Below are positions 1 through 8,684 of a DNA stretch of 20,581 nucleotides, piece after piece. The first letter of the stretch is position 1. The number at the start of each line of letters is the position of its first letter. The translations under genes and the position numbers were made by a program. The notes under the pieces were generated by a model, which was given only the letters and a program-made list of their open reading frames with translations, was not told the DNA's origin and made no database searches. This DNA is from Chrysochromulina tobinii (lineage: Eukaryota; Haptophyta; Prymnesiales; Chrysochromulinaceae). The DNA lies in contig JWZX01002742.1 in assembly GCA_001275005.1 (NCBI GenBank), forward strand, positions 1-20,581, written 5' to 3'.

Positions 1-688
1 CCCCGCCCCCCGCCTCCCGCTGCCTGAAGGGGGCCCTTCCTTCCCGGCCCAGCACCTCCTCGTGCAAAGAGCGATGCTCGCCCTTCAGGGCGCGCCCATC
101 TCTTACTTTCGGAACGGCTGGTCGCTCCCGGCGGACGGTCGATTGCAGCGCGGCGGCGTGCCCAGCGGAGTGGGCTCATCAATGGGCTCCTCCGTGGCTT
201 CCTTTGCCAGCCAGCTGAGTCACGCGGCTTCGATGGACTCGTCACAGTCGAGCCTTCACCCGAGTGACTGGACGACCACCTGGACCACGACGCCGATGCG
301 CCCGGGCGCGCCGCCGCCGCCGGTGGTTGCCCATGAGAACACCCTGCATGGCCTCAACGGCGCCACCACCACCATCCCTCTACGCGCCCTTCCTGGCAAT
401 CTCCTGCCTGGCGCCCTCGCTAGCAGCCTCGGTGCTGGCGTGGGTGGTCTCGGCACACGGCCCAAGGCGCCCAACATGGCGCCACAGATCGTCAACGGGC
501 CGCTGCCGATCCGAGGGCCGCCAGTGGTGGGCCTCGGCGTCGCTCCTACCCGGGGATCATGCGCCCAACATGGCGCCCCATCTGAAATGCCTCGTCACGG
601 CGCGGCCCCTGCCCCGCCTATTGCAGGAGAGGCCTCTGGGCTTGGCAGGCCGCCGCAGGTCCCACAGCGCCACCCGCCACCTTTTTAG
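1..688 (+). CDS. 3' end of an unrecognised Pro/Gly/Ser-rich protein (5' partial)
   Basis: The frame starting at base 2 is open from the window edge to a TAG at 686-688, so this is probably the C-terminal part of a gene that begins upstream. No in-window ATG is needed. The first ~60 residues look like ordinary protein (YFRNGW, then a Ser-rich SSMGSSVASFASQ stretch). The remainder is low-complexity, rich in Pro, Gly, Ala and Thr, with no domain I recognise. Two frames overlap for part of the length, but this one reaches furthest upstream without a stop. A 17-18 bp repeat (gcgcccaacatggcgcc) occurs at about 469 and 560 in different frames, which weakens the case for a fully coding tail. The gene converges on the methyltransferase with only 79 bp between them. 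Function unknown. Confidence 0.45.
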   Translation, partial: PAPRLPLPEGGPSFPAQHLLVQRAMLALQGAPISYFRNGWSLPADGRLQRGGVPSGVGSSMGSSVASFASQLSHAASMDSSQSSLHPSDWTTTWTTTPMRPGAPPPPVVAHENTLHGLNGATTTIPLRALPGNLLPGALASSLGAGVGGLGTRPKAPNMAPQIVNGPLPIRGPPVVGLGVAPTRGSCAQHGAPSEMPRHGAAPAPPIAGEASGLGRPPQVPQRHPPPF

Positions 689-767
689 AGAGATAGTTCA
701 TAGTCGATTAAAACTAAGGTGTCTAACGTAAGCAAATGCTACCCCAGGAGGACCCCAACAGCAACAC

Positions 768-1580
768 TTAGGTTGGCGCTGCTTGAGGCGTCTCTTGTCG
801 TGTGCAAGGCGGGGCGCCGTCGCCATCGTACGCAAGCAGGATCGTCCGATCACGTACGAGCCTCCTCAACGGCTTCCAGCGGGGGAGCTCAAAGTCACGA
901 CTGAGAATGGAGACACGTTGCCCGCGTCCTTGGCAAGCGCACGCTAGCCGTGAGCTCAGTTTCATAAGCAAGTCGTCGCTCAGGTACAGGAAGATCGTGA
1001 GTGTCGCGCGGCCGTCGTCTGCTGGCAACGGCACTGAGAGCACATCCGCTCGATGCACGGTGATGCTGGCCGACTCGCCTGCTAGGCTTCCTCGCAAGCG
1101 GCTGAGGACTACCAGCAACGGTGACCACTCAACGCCGATCGCGTGGGCATAGCCATGGCCGCGCACAGCACGCAAAAGATTGCGGCCGTCGCCAGAGCCC
1201 AGCTCCAGAAAAGTCGCGTTGGTACCAATGACGGCTCGGAGCGCCAAGAGCTCGTCAAAGTCCTCCTCGGGCGTGGGCGCCCAAGGCACGGCGTACAAGG
1301 CATCTGAGATAGCCGAGTAGCTCGTGCAGCACAGTGCCGCGGCGAGGCTTGCGCGCTCGCCAACAAAGGGCCAGGAGCCGAGGAAGACGAGAATGAGAGG
1401 TGCAACAGCGACTGCGAGCGAATAGTTGAGCACCATGGCGAGCGCGCATAGGGACAGCACGATGGCGACGGTGCTTCTGGGCAGCCGCGGCGAGCGAAGG
1501 CGCATGAATGGAACTCGACGCGTTGCCCAGACCCCACCTCTCTCCGGGTGACGTTCTCGCCGTTCCCGCCGCAAAAACAT
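768..1580 (-). CDS. Membrane-anchored class I SAM methyltransferase, FAM173/ATPSCKMT-like
   Basis: A 270-residue protein. A hydrophobic stretch at ~37-70 should form one or two membrane spans. It is followed by a Rossmann methyltransferase core: motif I FLELGSGDGR at ~124-133, an acidic residue at E151 in GVEWSPLLVVLSR, and a post-motif LTIFLYLSDDLLMKL followed by a SRDFELPRWKP stretch. The order GSGDGR / GxEWxPxLVxxSR / IFxxxxDxLxxKL / FxLPxW is that of the FAM173 lysine methyltransferases. The characterised members of that family modify mitochondrial proteins, namely the ATP synthase c subunit and the adenine nucleotide translocase; the substrate here is inferred only. A second ATG at 1505 (residue 26) lies directly before the membrane segment and is an equally good start. 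Human FAM173B is about 233 residues, so the length fits. It is head-to-head with CDC5. Confidence 0.75.
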   Translation of the reverse strand: MFLRRERRERHPERGGVWATRRVPFMRLRSPRLPRSTVAIVLSLCALAMVLNYSLAVAVAPLILVFLGSWPFVGERASLAAALCCTSYSAISDALYAVPWAPTPEEDFDELLALRAVIGTNATFLELGSGDGRNLLRAVRGHGYAHAIGVEWSPLLVVLSRLRGSLAGESASITVHRADVLSVPLPADDGRATLTIFLYLSDDLLMKLSSRLACACQGRGQRVSILSRDFELPRWKPLRRLVRDRTILLAYDGDGAPPCTRQETPQAAPT

Positions 1581-1697
1581 ACAGTACGTGATTTGGGAGC
1601 GACGAAACTGAAAACTTCATCCATTTCTTCACAGGTGGCGGGCCTTGGAGCGCAGCGGCCACGGAACAAGTCGAGGCTCTTGAGTCCAAGCAGGATC
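1581..1697. promoter_or_regulatory. Short divergent promoter between methyltransferase and CDC5
   Basis: Only 117 bp (192 bp if the methyltransferase starts at 1505) separate the two start codons, so both genes must be driven from this segment or from inside each other's 5' regions. No TATA box is visible. The sequence tcttcacag at about 1626-1634 resembles a 3' splice site, so a 5'UTR intron in CDC5 is possible. Confidence 0.5.
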
Positions 1698-4214
1698 ATG
1701 CGCATCCTGATCAAAGGCGGCGTATGGAAGAATACGGAGGATGAGATCCTCAAGGCGGCTGTGATGAAGTACGGTAAGAATCAGTGGTCGCGCATCTCGT
1801 CGCTCCTCGCGCGCAAGTCCGCCAAGCAGTGCAAGGCCCGATGGCACGAGTGGCTGGACCCTTCCATCAAGAAGACGGAGTGGTCGCGCGAGGAGGAGGA
1901 GAAGCTGCTCCACCTCGCCAAGTTGATGCCGACGCAGTGGCGCACGATCGCGCCCATCGTCGGCCGCACGGCCGCGCAGTGCCTCGAGCACTACGAGAGG
2001 CTGCTCGACCAGGCGACGCGCAGGGACCAGGATGGCGAGACGAGCGCGGCGGACGACCCGCGGCGGCTGCGGCCGGGCGAGATCGACCCGAATCCGGAGG
2101 GCAAGCCAGCGCGCCCCGACCCCGTCGACATGGACGAGGACGAGAAGGAGATGCTCTCGGAAGCACGCGCGCGCCTCGCGAACACGCGCGGCAAGAAGGC
2201 GAAGCGCAAGGCACGCGAGAAGCAGCTGGAGGAGTCGCGACGGCTCGCGGCGCTGCAGAAGCGGCGCGAGCTCAAGGCGGCGGGCATTGAGCTCTCGAGC
2301 CGCAGCCGCAAGGAGCGCGGGATCGACTACAACAGCGAGATCCCCTTCCAGCTGGTGACTCCGGCCGGCTTCTTCGACACGCGCGGCGAAGACGCAGCCG
2401 CCGAGGCGGTCATTCAACAGGATGGCGCCTTCAAGGCGGTGCTCAAGTCACGGCTGGACGCGCCGAACCGCGACCAGGCCGAGGAGAAGGCGCGCAAAGA
2501 AGACTCCAAGAAGCTCAAGCGCAAGCGCGAAGAGGCGTTGCCTGACGTGCTTGCACAGCTCAATAAGCTCAATGACGCGACCGCCATCGCACGTCGTGGG
2601 AAGCTGATGCTGCCACCGCCGCAGGTGACGGACCGCGAGCTCGAGGAGGTGGTCAAGGCCTCCTCGACCGGCGCGGCCCTCCCCGACGAGGTCGCCGGCG
2701 CCGACGCCACAAGGTTGCTGATGCACTCATACGCGGACGCGTACACGCCCGCCTCCTTCGGTGTGGGCCAGACGCGCACGCCGCGCGTGGGCGGGAAGCA
2801 GGGCGATACGGTGCTCGAAGAGGCGGCGGCGCAGGCGCTGCTGCTGAGTCGCTCGTCGGCTCTCACGGGCGGCGACTCCGGCTACATGGAAGCTTTAGGC
2901 GACTTTTCGGGCGTGACGCCGAAGCACGCGCCTACTCCCACGCCCAACGCGATCGCGAGCGGCCTCACGCCGGCGCCCAGGACGGCGCCCAGCGGCGCCG
3001 GGGGACGCGGCGGCGCTGGAGGGGCGACCGGAGGGGCGAGCGCGCGGGGGTTCGTGCCCGGCACGCCGGCGGGCTCAGTCGCCGGCTCGATTGCGGGCTC
3101 CACCTTCTCGACGACGAGCAGTCGCGACGCTTTTGGCATCAACGAGGGCGGTGGAATGGTCGACTTGAGCGGCTTGCCTCAGTCGGCCCGCAAGCGGCTT
3201 GAGAGAGAGCGGCGCGCGGCGGTGGCGGCGCAGCTCTCGATGCTGCCCGCGCCGGTCAACGAGTACAAGATCGTCATGCCTTCCGTCGAGGAGGGCGAGG
3301 CGGAGGGCGAGGAGGGCGAAGCGGAGCCGATGGAGGAGGATGCAATGGATGCAGCGGAGCGCCAAGCGGCGGCGCATGCAGCGGCGCACGCGGCGGAGCT
3401 CGCCAAACGCTCCACGGCGCTGCAGCGTCGCCTGCCGCGCCCGCTCATTGTCAACCGGCAGCTCACCGCCACTGCCGGTCCGCTCACGAGCGCCCTCACG
3501 AGCGGCGGCGCGGCTTGCTCTTCGGAGCCGGGGGCGGCCGCGTGGGCGGAGGCGGAGGCGATGATGACGGAGGAGATGGTACGCATGCTCGAAGCGGACG
3601 CGAGCGCGTTCCCGCCGCCGGGCGCGCCCGAGGGTGGCAAGAAGCGCAAGCCGCTCAAGCCACTGCCACCCGAGCTACTCGAATCCGCAAAGGCCATGCT
3701 CGCCGCCGAGCTGGAGGCCATCGGAGGGCCTTCTGCCGACGAGTTTGCGACCGCGTGGGAAGCTGCCGATGCAAAGCTGGCCTACATCCCCTCGTTGCAG
3801 ACGTACGCGGCGCTCGACTCGGTGAGCGCGCCCGATCGCCTCGAGGCGTTCTCGCAGCAGCTCCAGCTGCTGCGTAACCACATGGCGAGAGATCAGAAGA
3901 AGGCGACCAAGATCGAGAAGAAGCTCGAGGTGACGCTCGGAGGCTACCGAAAGCGCGCCAAGGCGGTCGCCGCCGAGATTGAGCAGCAGCACGACGCGAT
4001 CGCTGAGAAGAAGCTACAGCTCAACTGCTTCGAGCGACTCGCGCAGGGGGAGGCCCTCGCGCGCCCGCAACGGCTCGGCGAGCTCGAGGCCCTCGTCAAG
4101 GCCCAAGCGGAGCGCGAGAAGGTGCTGCAGACCAGGTACGCAGAGCTGCTGCGCGTGCGCCAGACGCTACGCGAACAGCTGCAGGCGCTGCGCGCCCGCG
4201 CCGGCAGCAGCTGA
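1698..4214 (+). CDS. CDC5: CDC5/CEF1 pre-mRNA splicing factor (PRP19/NineTeen complex)
   Basis: An 838-residue, intronless CDC5L orthologue and core subunit of the PRP19 complex, which activates the spliceosome in the nucleus. The frame is open further upstream, but the start is fixed by the family's conserved N-terminus MRI.IKGGVW at 1698. Two Myb repeats fill residues ~6-55 and 58-104 and are almost identical to plant and human CDC5 (KYGKNQWSRI, RKSAKQCKARW, SIKKTEWSREEEEKLLHLAK, GRTAAQCLEHY). A charged region with basic nuclear-localisation-like clusters follows. Next come conserved blocks (KLMLPPPQVTDRELEEVVK, a DFSGVTP..TPN motif, NEYKIVMP) and a C-terminal coiled coil containing the family's KATKIEKKLEV..GGYRKRA segment. 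A Gly/Ala-rich insert at ~430-500 and a Glu-rich run near 575 are lineage-specific. Human CDC5L is 802 residues and Arabidopsis CDC5 about 844. It pairs functionally with LSM5 downstream. Confidence 0.97.
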   Translation: MRILIKGGVWKNTEDEILKAAVMKYGKNQWSRISSLLARKSAKQCKARWHEWLDPSIKKTEWSREEEEKLLHLAKLMPTQWRTIAPIVGRTAAQCLEHYERLLDQATRRDQDGETSAADDPRRLRPGEIDPNPEGKPARPDPVDMDEDEKEMLSEARARLANTRGKKAKRKAREKQLEESRRLAALQKRRELKAAGIELSSRSRKERGIDYNSEIPFQLVTPAGFFDTRGEDAAAEAVIQQDGAFKAVLKSRLDAPNRDQAEEKARKEDSKKLKRKREEALPDVLAQLNKLNDATAIARRGKLMLPPPQVTDRELEEVVKASSTGAALPDEVAGADATRLLMHSYADAYTPASFGVGQTRTPRVGGKQGDTVLEEAAAQALLLSRSSALTGGDSGYMEALGDFSGVTPKHAPTPTPNAIASGLTPAPRTAPSGAGGRGGAGGATGGASARGFVPGTPAGSVAGSIAGSTFSTTSSRDAFGINEGGGMVDLSGLPQSARKRLERERRAAVAAQLSMLPAPVNEYKIVMPSVEEGEAEGEEGEAEPMEEDAMDAAERQAAAHAAAHAAELAKRSTALQRRLPRPLIVNRQLTATAGPLTSALTSGGAACSSEPGAAAWAEAEAMMTEEMVRMLEADASAFPPPGAPEGGKKRKPLKPLPPELLESAKAMLAAELEAIGGPSADEFATAWEAADAKLAYIPSLQTYAALDSVSAPDRLEAFSQQLQLLRNHMARDQKKATKIEKKLEVTLGGYRKRAKAVAAEIEQQHDAIAEKKLQLNCFERLAQGEALARPQRLGELEALVKAQAEREKVLQTRYAELLRVRQTLREQLQALRARAGSS

Positions 4215-4695
4215 GATGAGGCCGGGCGGGGACGGCGGCGGCGGCGGGAGGCTCGATGGTAGATGCCCACAGCATCGCAAGGGCGCGATGGTCTCGATGG
4301 GCGCGAACGAAGGCCACAGCGAGCTGCGAGCAAACGAGCAGGCGCGCACCGCACGGCATCCCAACGCGCAACGGCCGCGCGGCATTCACAGATCACACAC
4401 CTACGTACCCTATTATCTGCACCTCATTCCTCATCGCATGATAACGCTTTTCTCGCGGGTACGCGGAGGTGGCGGCTGGCGCGAGGTGCGCATGGAGGTG
4501 CGGCGACCCGCAGGCCGAGCACGCGAGCAGGAGCGCGTATAGTTGGTTTCGAATTAGTTTTTCCTCTCATATATCGTATGCATCAACATGCCTATCATCC
4601 TATCCAGCTTGCTCGAGTGAGCCACGGCGCGTCGCGTCCATGATCCGCATTGCCCCCGCGCCCGCGCCCTATCTAACAAACTTGTGACGTTTCTT
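4215..4695. other. Convergent intergenic spacer
   Basis: 481 bp between the 3' ends of CDC5 and the hydrolase. It contains no convincing ORF, tRNA or canonical AATAAA. The right half is relatively AT-rich (for example tatatcgtatgcatcaac near 4570), which would suit 3' processing of both transcripts. Nothing else is recognisable. Confidence 0.6.
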
Positions 4696-5802
4696 TCACT
4701 TACTGAGACTCAACTCCTTTTTGGACTCTGTCTTCGAATTCAGCGGCCAGCGGCGGTCGCGGAGGGCGGCCGCGAGCGCCTCGTGCAGCGCGGCCGAGCC
4801 GAGCATGAACCAGTGGTCGCTTGGCAGCTCGTGCAGCTCGGCCGGCACGCCGAGCGCCTGGAGCCGTCGCGTCACCTCGCGTGAGCAGAAGAGTACGTCA
4901 TAGAAAGCCGCCTCGACGAGTGGCAGACCGAAGACCTCATGCTTGCACCCGAGTAAGAGATGCGGCAGGCGCGGCGAGCGCTCGACGTCGTGCACGGGCG
5001 AGGGCAGTGCCGCGGCCGCCTTCACGCCAAAAGCTGTGAATAGGATCAGGTTGCTCAGCGCCGGCGCGAGAGGCGAGGTGCGTGGCGCGGTGAGCCGCGT
5101 GCCAAGCACGCCAGAGAGCAGGAGCACACCGTCACACAGCTCAGCGGGCGGTGGCAGGCCGCGGGCCGCGAGGAGCGCCGGGCGCTGCAGCAGCGAGGTC
5201 GCCACGTGCGCGCCGGACGAGTACCCGCCGAAGACGAGCGGCGGGAGCATGTCCGCGCTGGAGCCGAAGTCGGAGCCCGAGCCCGCGGCTCCATCCGTGG
5301 GTGCTGCCGTGGGCGCCGCTTGGGCCAGTGCGCTGCGGTTGGCGAGGACCCACTTGAGCGCGGTGCAGACGTCGTCGAGCATGTCGTCGTGGCAGGCCGC
5401 GCCGCGGGCCGCGAGGTGCCACACGAGCAGAAAGACTGGCCACACTGGCAGAAAGACAGGCCACACTGGCAGAAAGACAGGCCAGGTGATGAGCAGAAGC
5501 ACGACGAGCACGTACCACGGTGGCGGCTGCGGGAAAGCGCCACGATGGCGGACGCAGACGCATACCGCTCCCGTGCGAGCCACGCTCATGGGACCCGCCG
5601 AATTCCACCACGAGGTGCCCAGATAGATGGCAGACCGGTGGCCAAGCCAAGCAGAGCCGACGACCAGCACGACGAGTGGCAGTGGCGGGCCCGGCGGAGG
5701 TGGCACGCTCGGGACGTACACGTCAAGCGACTGCTCGTAGTTCGACGTGTTCGCATAGTATACCGTGGCGGCCTTAACCCCGCGCACCTTGGCGTCCTTC
5801 AT
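4696..5802 (-). CDS. Alpha/beta hydrolase (esterase/lipase-like) with an inserted hydrophobic segment
   Basis: A 368-residue protein of the alpha/beta-hydrolase fold. An early strand PLVVLVVGSAW (~42-52) takes the place of the usual HGGxW oxyanion loop, with HGG replaced by VGS. The nucleophile elbow is GYSSGAH with Ser195, preceded by the typical DDMLDDVCTALKWVLANRS helix. A candidate acid (E289 in GCKHEVFGLP) and the C-terminal His330 in PSDHWFMLGS complete a plausible triad. The core resembles the isoprenylcysteine methylesterase-like and 'alpha/beta hydrolase 3' esterases; the substrate cannot be named. Between the second strand (VCVRHRGAF) and that helix there is an insertion at ~95-130. 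It is strongly hydrophobic, Trp/Val/Phe-rich, partly coded by a 21-bp tandem repeat, and probably associates with a membrane. ATG at 5802 is the first in frame. It is head-to-head with the isocitrate dehydrogenase gene. Confidence 0.8.
   Translation of the reverse strand: MKDAKVRGVKAATVYYANTSNYEQSLDVYVPSVPPPPGPPLPLVVLVVGSAWLGHRSAIYLGTSWWNSAGPMSVARTGAVCVCVRHRGAFPQPPPWYVLVVLLLITWPVFLPVWPVFLPVWPVFLLVWHLAARGAACHDDMLDDVCTALKWVLANRSALAQAAPTAAPTDGAAGSGSDFGSSADMLPPLVFGGYSSGAHVATSLLQRPALLAARGLPPPAELCDGVLLLSGVLGTRLTAPRTSPLAPALSNLILFTAFGVKAAAALPSPVHDVERSPRLPHLLLGCKHEVFGLPLVEAAFYDVLFCSREVTRRLQALGVPAELHELPSDHWFMLGSAALHEALAAALRDRRWPLNSKTESKKELSLSK
5419..5481 (-). repeat. 21-bp tandem repeat (3 copies) inside the hydrolase gene
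   Basis: Three consecutive 21-bp units lie at 5419-5439, 5440-5460 and 5461-5481. The last two are identical and the first differs at a few positions. Because 21 is a multiple of three, the copies encode repeated heptads (WPVFLPV type) and keep the reading frame open. Confidence 0.9.
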
Positions 5803-6031
5803 CGGAGATCTGGCACGACCTTTTCAACTGTGAGTGGGGACCGTGTTCGCTGAGAAATAGCTGTACGCACTCCTCTTTCCTGACCTTTCGAGAGACCCTC
5901 CAATCCCTTTCCTCAATTTTAAGAACACAATCTGACACTGGGTCTTTTTTTACCTGTTTGTCTTGCCTTGACCGCTCCCCTCCTGCAAAGACTGCAAAGT
6001 CCCCCGCGGCGCATCCATTCATCAAGTGGCG
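5803..6031. promoter_or_regulatory. Divergent promoter region, hydrolase / isocitrate dehydrogenase
   Basis: 229 bp separate the two divergent start codons. A pyrimidine-rich tract (tcttttttacctgtttgtct, about 5943-5962) lies ~75 bp before the dehydrogenase ATG. No TATA box is seen. Both 5'UTRs and their promoters must lie here. Confidence 0.5.
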
Positions 6032-7669
6032 ATGCTTGCGCGGCTCGCCGCGTCGCGCCCCCGCCACACCGCTCTGCTGTCCTCGCGCGCCATGTCGAAG
6101 ATTGCTTGCCCGCCGATCACTTACATCAAGGGCGAGGAGATGACCGCGTACTGCATGGAGGTGCGGCCTGCCACCAGCCTCCAAACTTGAGCGAGGAAAG
6201 CTTTTGTTCGCAGTTGGCGCTCGCTTTGAAGCCGACCAGACACGGGGTGCTGATTCTCGTGCCATCGCTCGACTCACGCGCGTGCGCAGCTCATCATGAA
6301 AAAGTGGATCAATCCCTACATTGACACCTCCAAGTGGGAGTACTTTGACCTGAGCTGTGTCTCCCGTGATAACACTGAGGACAAGTGCTTGCACGACGCG
6401 GTCGCGTCGGGCGCGAAGCTCAAGGCGATCTTCAAGGAGCCGACGGTGACGCCCACCGAGAAGCAGAAGAAGCTCCTCGGGCTCAAGAAGACCTGGGGCT
6501 CACCCAACGGCGCAATGCGGAAAGGCTGGAACGGCATCACCATCTCGCGCGATACCATCCACATCGAGGGCATGGAGCTTGGCTTCAAGAGGCCTGTGCT
6601 CTTCGAGCGTCACGCGGTGGGTGGCGAGTACGGCGCGGGCTGGAAGGCCGTCGGCCCCGGCAAGCTCACGACCATGTTCAGCCCCGCCGACGGCAGCGCG
6701 CCTCTGAAGGTCGACGAGCGCACCCTACCCGACGAGTCGAGCGTCGCCGTGGTATACCACAACCCGCTGGACAATGTGCCCGACCTGGCGCACATCTTCT
6801 TCGCGCGCTGCCTGGAGGCGAAGGTGACGCCGTACGTCGTGACCAAGAAGACCGTCTTCAAGTGGCAGGAGGGTTTCTGGGCCGCGATGAAGAAGGTCTT
6901 CGATGAGCATTACCTCGAGAAGTTCAAGAAGGCTGGTCTGCTCGCCAAGGTTGGCAACGAGCTGCCGCACCTGATCTCGGACGCGGCGACGATGCAGATC
7001 ATCCGCTGGACGGATGGTGGCTTCGGCATGGCCGCGCACAACTACGACGGTGACATGCTCACCGATGAGGTCGCACAGGTGCACCGCTCGCCGGGCTTCA
7101 TCACCTCCAACCTGATCGGCAAGGCCGCCGATGGGTCGATGATCAAGGAGTTCGAGGCGTCGCACGGCACGGTGGCGGACATGTGGGAGGCGCACAAGCG
7201 CGGCGAGGAGACGTCCCTCAACCCCCTGGGCATGGTCGAGGCACTCATAGGCGCGATGAACCACGCAGCCGGGCTGCACGGCGGCCACAAGGAGCTGCTC
7301 ACGTTCACAGCCACGATGCGACAGGTCATCCACAAGGCGATGGTGTCTGGCAAGGGCACGCGCGACCTGTGCGGCCCGACCGGCCTGACCACCGAGGCCT
7401 TCGTCGACTACGTCGCCATGGCGCTCGACGCTCACGTGACGGGCAAGCCACTCCCTGTCGAGGCGGAGCCTGTCGTCTCCGCGCCCTACGTGTCCGACGA
7501 CGATGTCGACTACACGTCGCTCGAGAAGCTCTTCGAGGAGCTCGACACCGACAAAAACGGCTCCATCGACATTGAGGAGCTCAAGGTGGGACTGCGCAAG
7601 CTCGGGGTCCTCCCCAAGAGCCTCCTCGCCGTCAACAAGAAGCTGACCTCTAGCATGCAGGCGCCTTGA
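6032..7669 (+). CDS. Type II isocitrate dehydrogenase, probably NAD-dependent and mitochondrial, with C-terminal EF-hand
   Basis: Oxidatively decarboxylates isocitrate to 2-oxoglutarate. Two exons, 6032-6160 and 6290-7669, give 502 residues. The 129-nt intron has donor GAG|GTGCGG and acceptor GCGCAG, and joining restores the conserved GEEMT..CMELI..W.NPY start of the family. Residues 1-20 (Arg/Ala/Leu-rich, no acids) look like a mitochondrial presequence, with a second Met at 21. Substrate residues are present in WGSPNGAMR (S114, N116, R120), as are the metal-binding Asp residues in NYDGD (296-300). In the coenzyme loop, HGTVTRH of NADP enzymes reads HGTVADM here (D340, M341); loss of the Arg/His pair predicts NAD use. 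Residues ~450-480 form one EF-hand with the canonical loop DTDKNGSIDIEE (462-473). I recall the same architecture from the diatom enzyme PtIDH1, where the EF-hand aids dimerisation and calcium response. Catalytic identity is secure; coenzyme and location are inferred. Confidence 0.95.
6161..6289 (+). other. Intron of the isocitrate dehydrogenase gene
   Basis: 129 nt, GT-AG, phase 0. The length is divisible by three, but an in-frame TGA occurs within the first ten codons, so retention would truncate the protein. Confidence 0.9.
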
Positions 7670-7971
7670 TCGATGCGTCCTCGCGAGATGGAGCCAAGGC
7701 CGCCGCAGGCGCGTACGGGGATGGGCCGTCCGTTCTGGGCAGTATATGTGAGGGCACACCTCTGCAAGACCTCTTGGTACTTGGAGTCGTGGAGACCAGA
7801 AGTCGAGACCTAATGACCCCACCGCGTGATGGTTATTTCGGTGGTTGGCGACTTGTGCATGCGTGTGTGACCTGTGTGTGTGTGCGCCGTCGCCTTTTTC
7901 TTGGTAGCTACGAGCTCACGTGTCGTGGTGCCCGTCTCGGCGCGCTGGCTCGGGCGAAGTGCGAGGAAAAC
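7670..7971. promoter_or_regulatory. Intergenic region and LSM5 promoter
   Basis: 302 bp between the dehydrogenase stop and the LSM5 start, in tandem orientation. It contains a GT-rich tract (gtgtgtgacctgtgtgtgtg, about 7863-7882) roughly 90-110 bp before the LSM5 ATG, like the GT-rich tracts upstream of two other plus-strand genes in this window. No gene is seen. Confidence 0.45.
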
Positions 7972-8403
7972 ATGGCGTCGGCAGCGGCGAGTGGCAGTCA
8001 GATCCTGCCGCTCGGTACACGCCGGGACACCTAGTACCGTTGGCCGCACGCGTTGCCGCCGCTCACCTCGCGCCGTGCTGCTCGCTCGCAGAGCTCATTG
8101 ACAAGTGCATCGGCTCACGGATGTGGGTCATCATGCGCGGCGACAAAGAGATTGTGGGGACGCTGCGAGGCTTCGATGACTACGTCAACATGGTGCTCGA
8201 GGACGTGACCGAGTACGAAATCACCGCCGAGGGCAAGCGGGTGACCAAGCTCGACCAAATCCTTTTGAATGGCAACAACGTGGCGCTGGTGCGTGCTGAT
8301 CTGCTGCCACTCCAGCCACTGCTCGCCGCGCGCTCGACCGAGCTGACCACGCCTGCCCTGCCCGCACGTCTCGCAGCTTGTGCCGGGTGGCAGCCCAGAA
8401 TGA
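7972..8403 (+). CDS. LSM5: U6 snRNA-associated Sm-like protein LSm5
   Basis: One ring subunit of the LSm2-8 complex that binds the U6 snRNA 3' end in the nucleus, and of the LSm1-7 complex in cytoplasmic mRNA decay. Three exons, 7972-8014, 8092-8288 and 8377-8403, give 88 residues (human LSM5 has 91). Junctions are fixed by homology: exon 1 ends LPL plus the first base of a Glu codon, exon 2 starts with [10 protein letters not shown], and exon 3 restores the family ending LVPGG. Sm1 is [29 protein letters not shown] and Sm2 is [18 protein letters not shown]. Introns are 77 and 88 nt with donors GTACAC and GTGCGT and acceptors CTCGCAG and TCTCGCAG. Unspliced reading frames give unrelated ends, so the spliced model is preferred. 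Confidence 0.95.
8015..8091 (+). other. LSM5 intron 1
   Basis: 77 nt, GT-AG, phase 1 (splits the Glu codon that begins ELIDKC). An in-frame TAG lies inside. Confidence 0.85.
8289..8376 (+). other. LSM5 intron 2
   Basis: 88 nt, GT-AG, phase 0, donor GTGCGT and acceptor TCGCAG. Removal restores the diagnostic LVPGG C-terminus followed directly by a stop. Confidence 0.88.
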
Positions 8404-8684
8404 CGTGGCTTGACGCCGGTCGACTTCACGTGGAGTGAGGAAGACGAAGAGAACTTGCGCTGCACAAGCGGTTTACTCTTGCCGTGTCAGCGCGCCACTT
8501 TCGCATGTCTGTGTGTTGTGTGAGCTACTACTCGATCTGAGCATGTCTTTAGCGAAACTCCGATGCCGTGCCTGCCATTGCAATGTTCCTCTTTCGAGTC
8601 AACACGTGCCCATGCCCAAAATATCGGGCAGTCTCTCTAGTGCGCCAAAACTACGCATATGACCTGTAATTAGACCTGGGGCTA
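8404..8684. other. Convergent spacer between LSM5 and the SGNH gene
   Basis: 281 bp, comparatively AT-richer than the flanking genes. It holds the 3' ends of both transcripts. No RNA gene, repeat or AATAAA was recognised. Confidence 0.55.

Noticed and set aside
1629-2417. 262-codon minus-strand ORF inside CDC5
   Set aside because: It lies antisense to the highly conserved Myb region of CDC5 and is Arg/Leu/Ala-rich, typical of a shadow frame.
4540-4560. tRNA B-box-like ggtttcgaattag
   Set aside because: It has an extra base relative to GGTTCRANYCC, with no A box or cloverleaf around it.
5445-5515. Intron in the hydrolase gene (GTACGTG donor at 5515 and TTTCTGCCAG acceptors on the minus strand)
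   Set aside because: The possible introns are 50 or 71 nt, not multiples of three, and removal breaks the frame into the conserved catalytic half, whereas the unspliced frame is open. cDNA would settle it.
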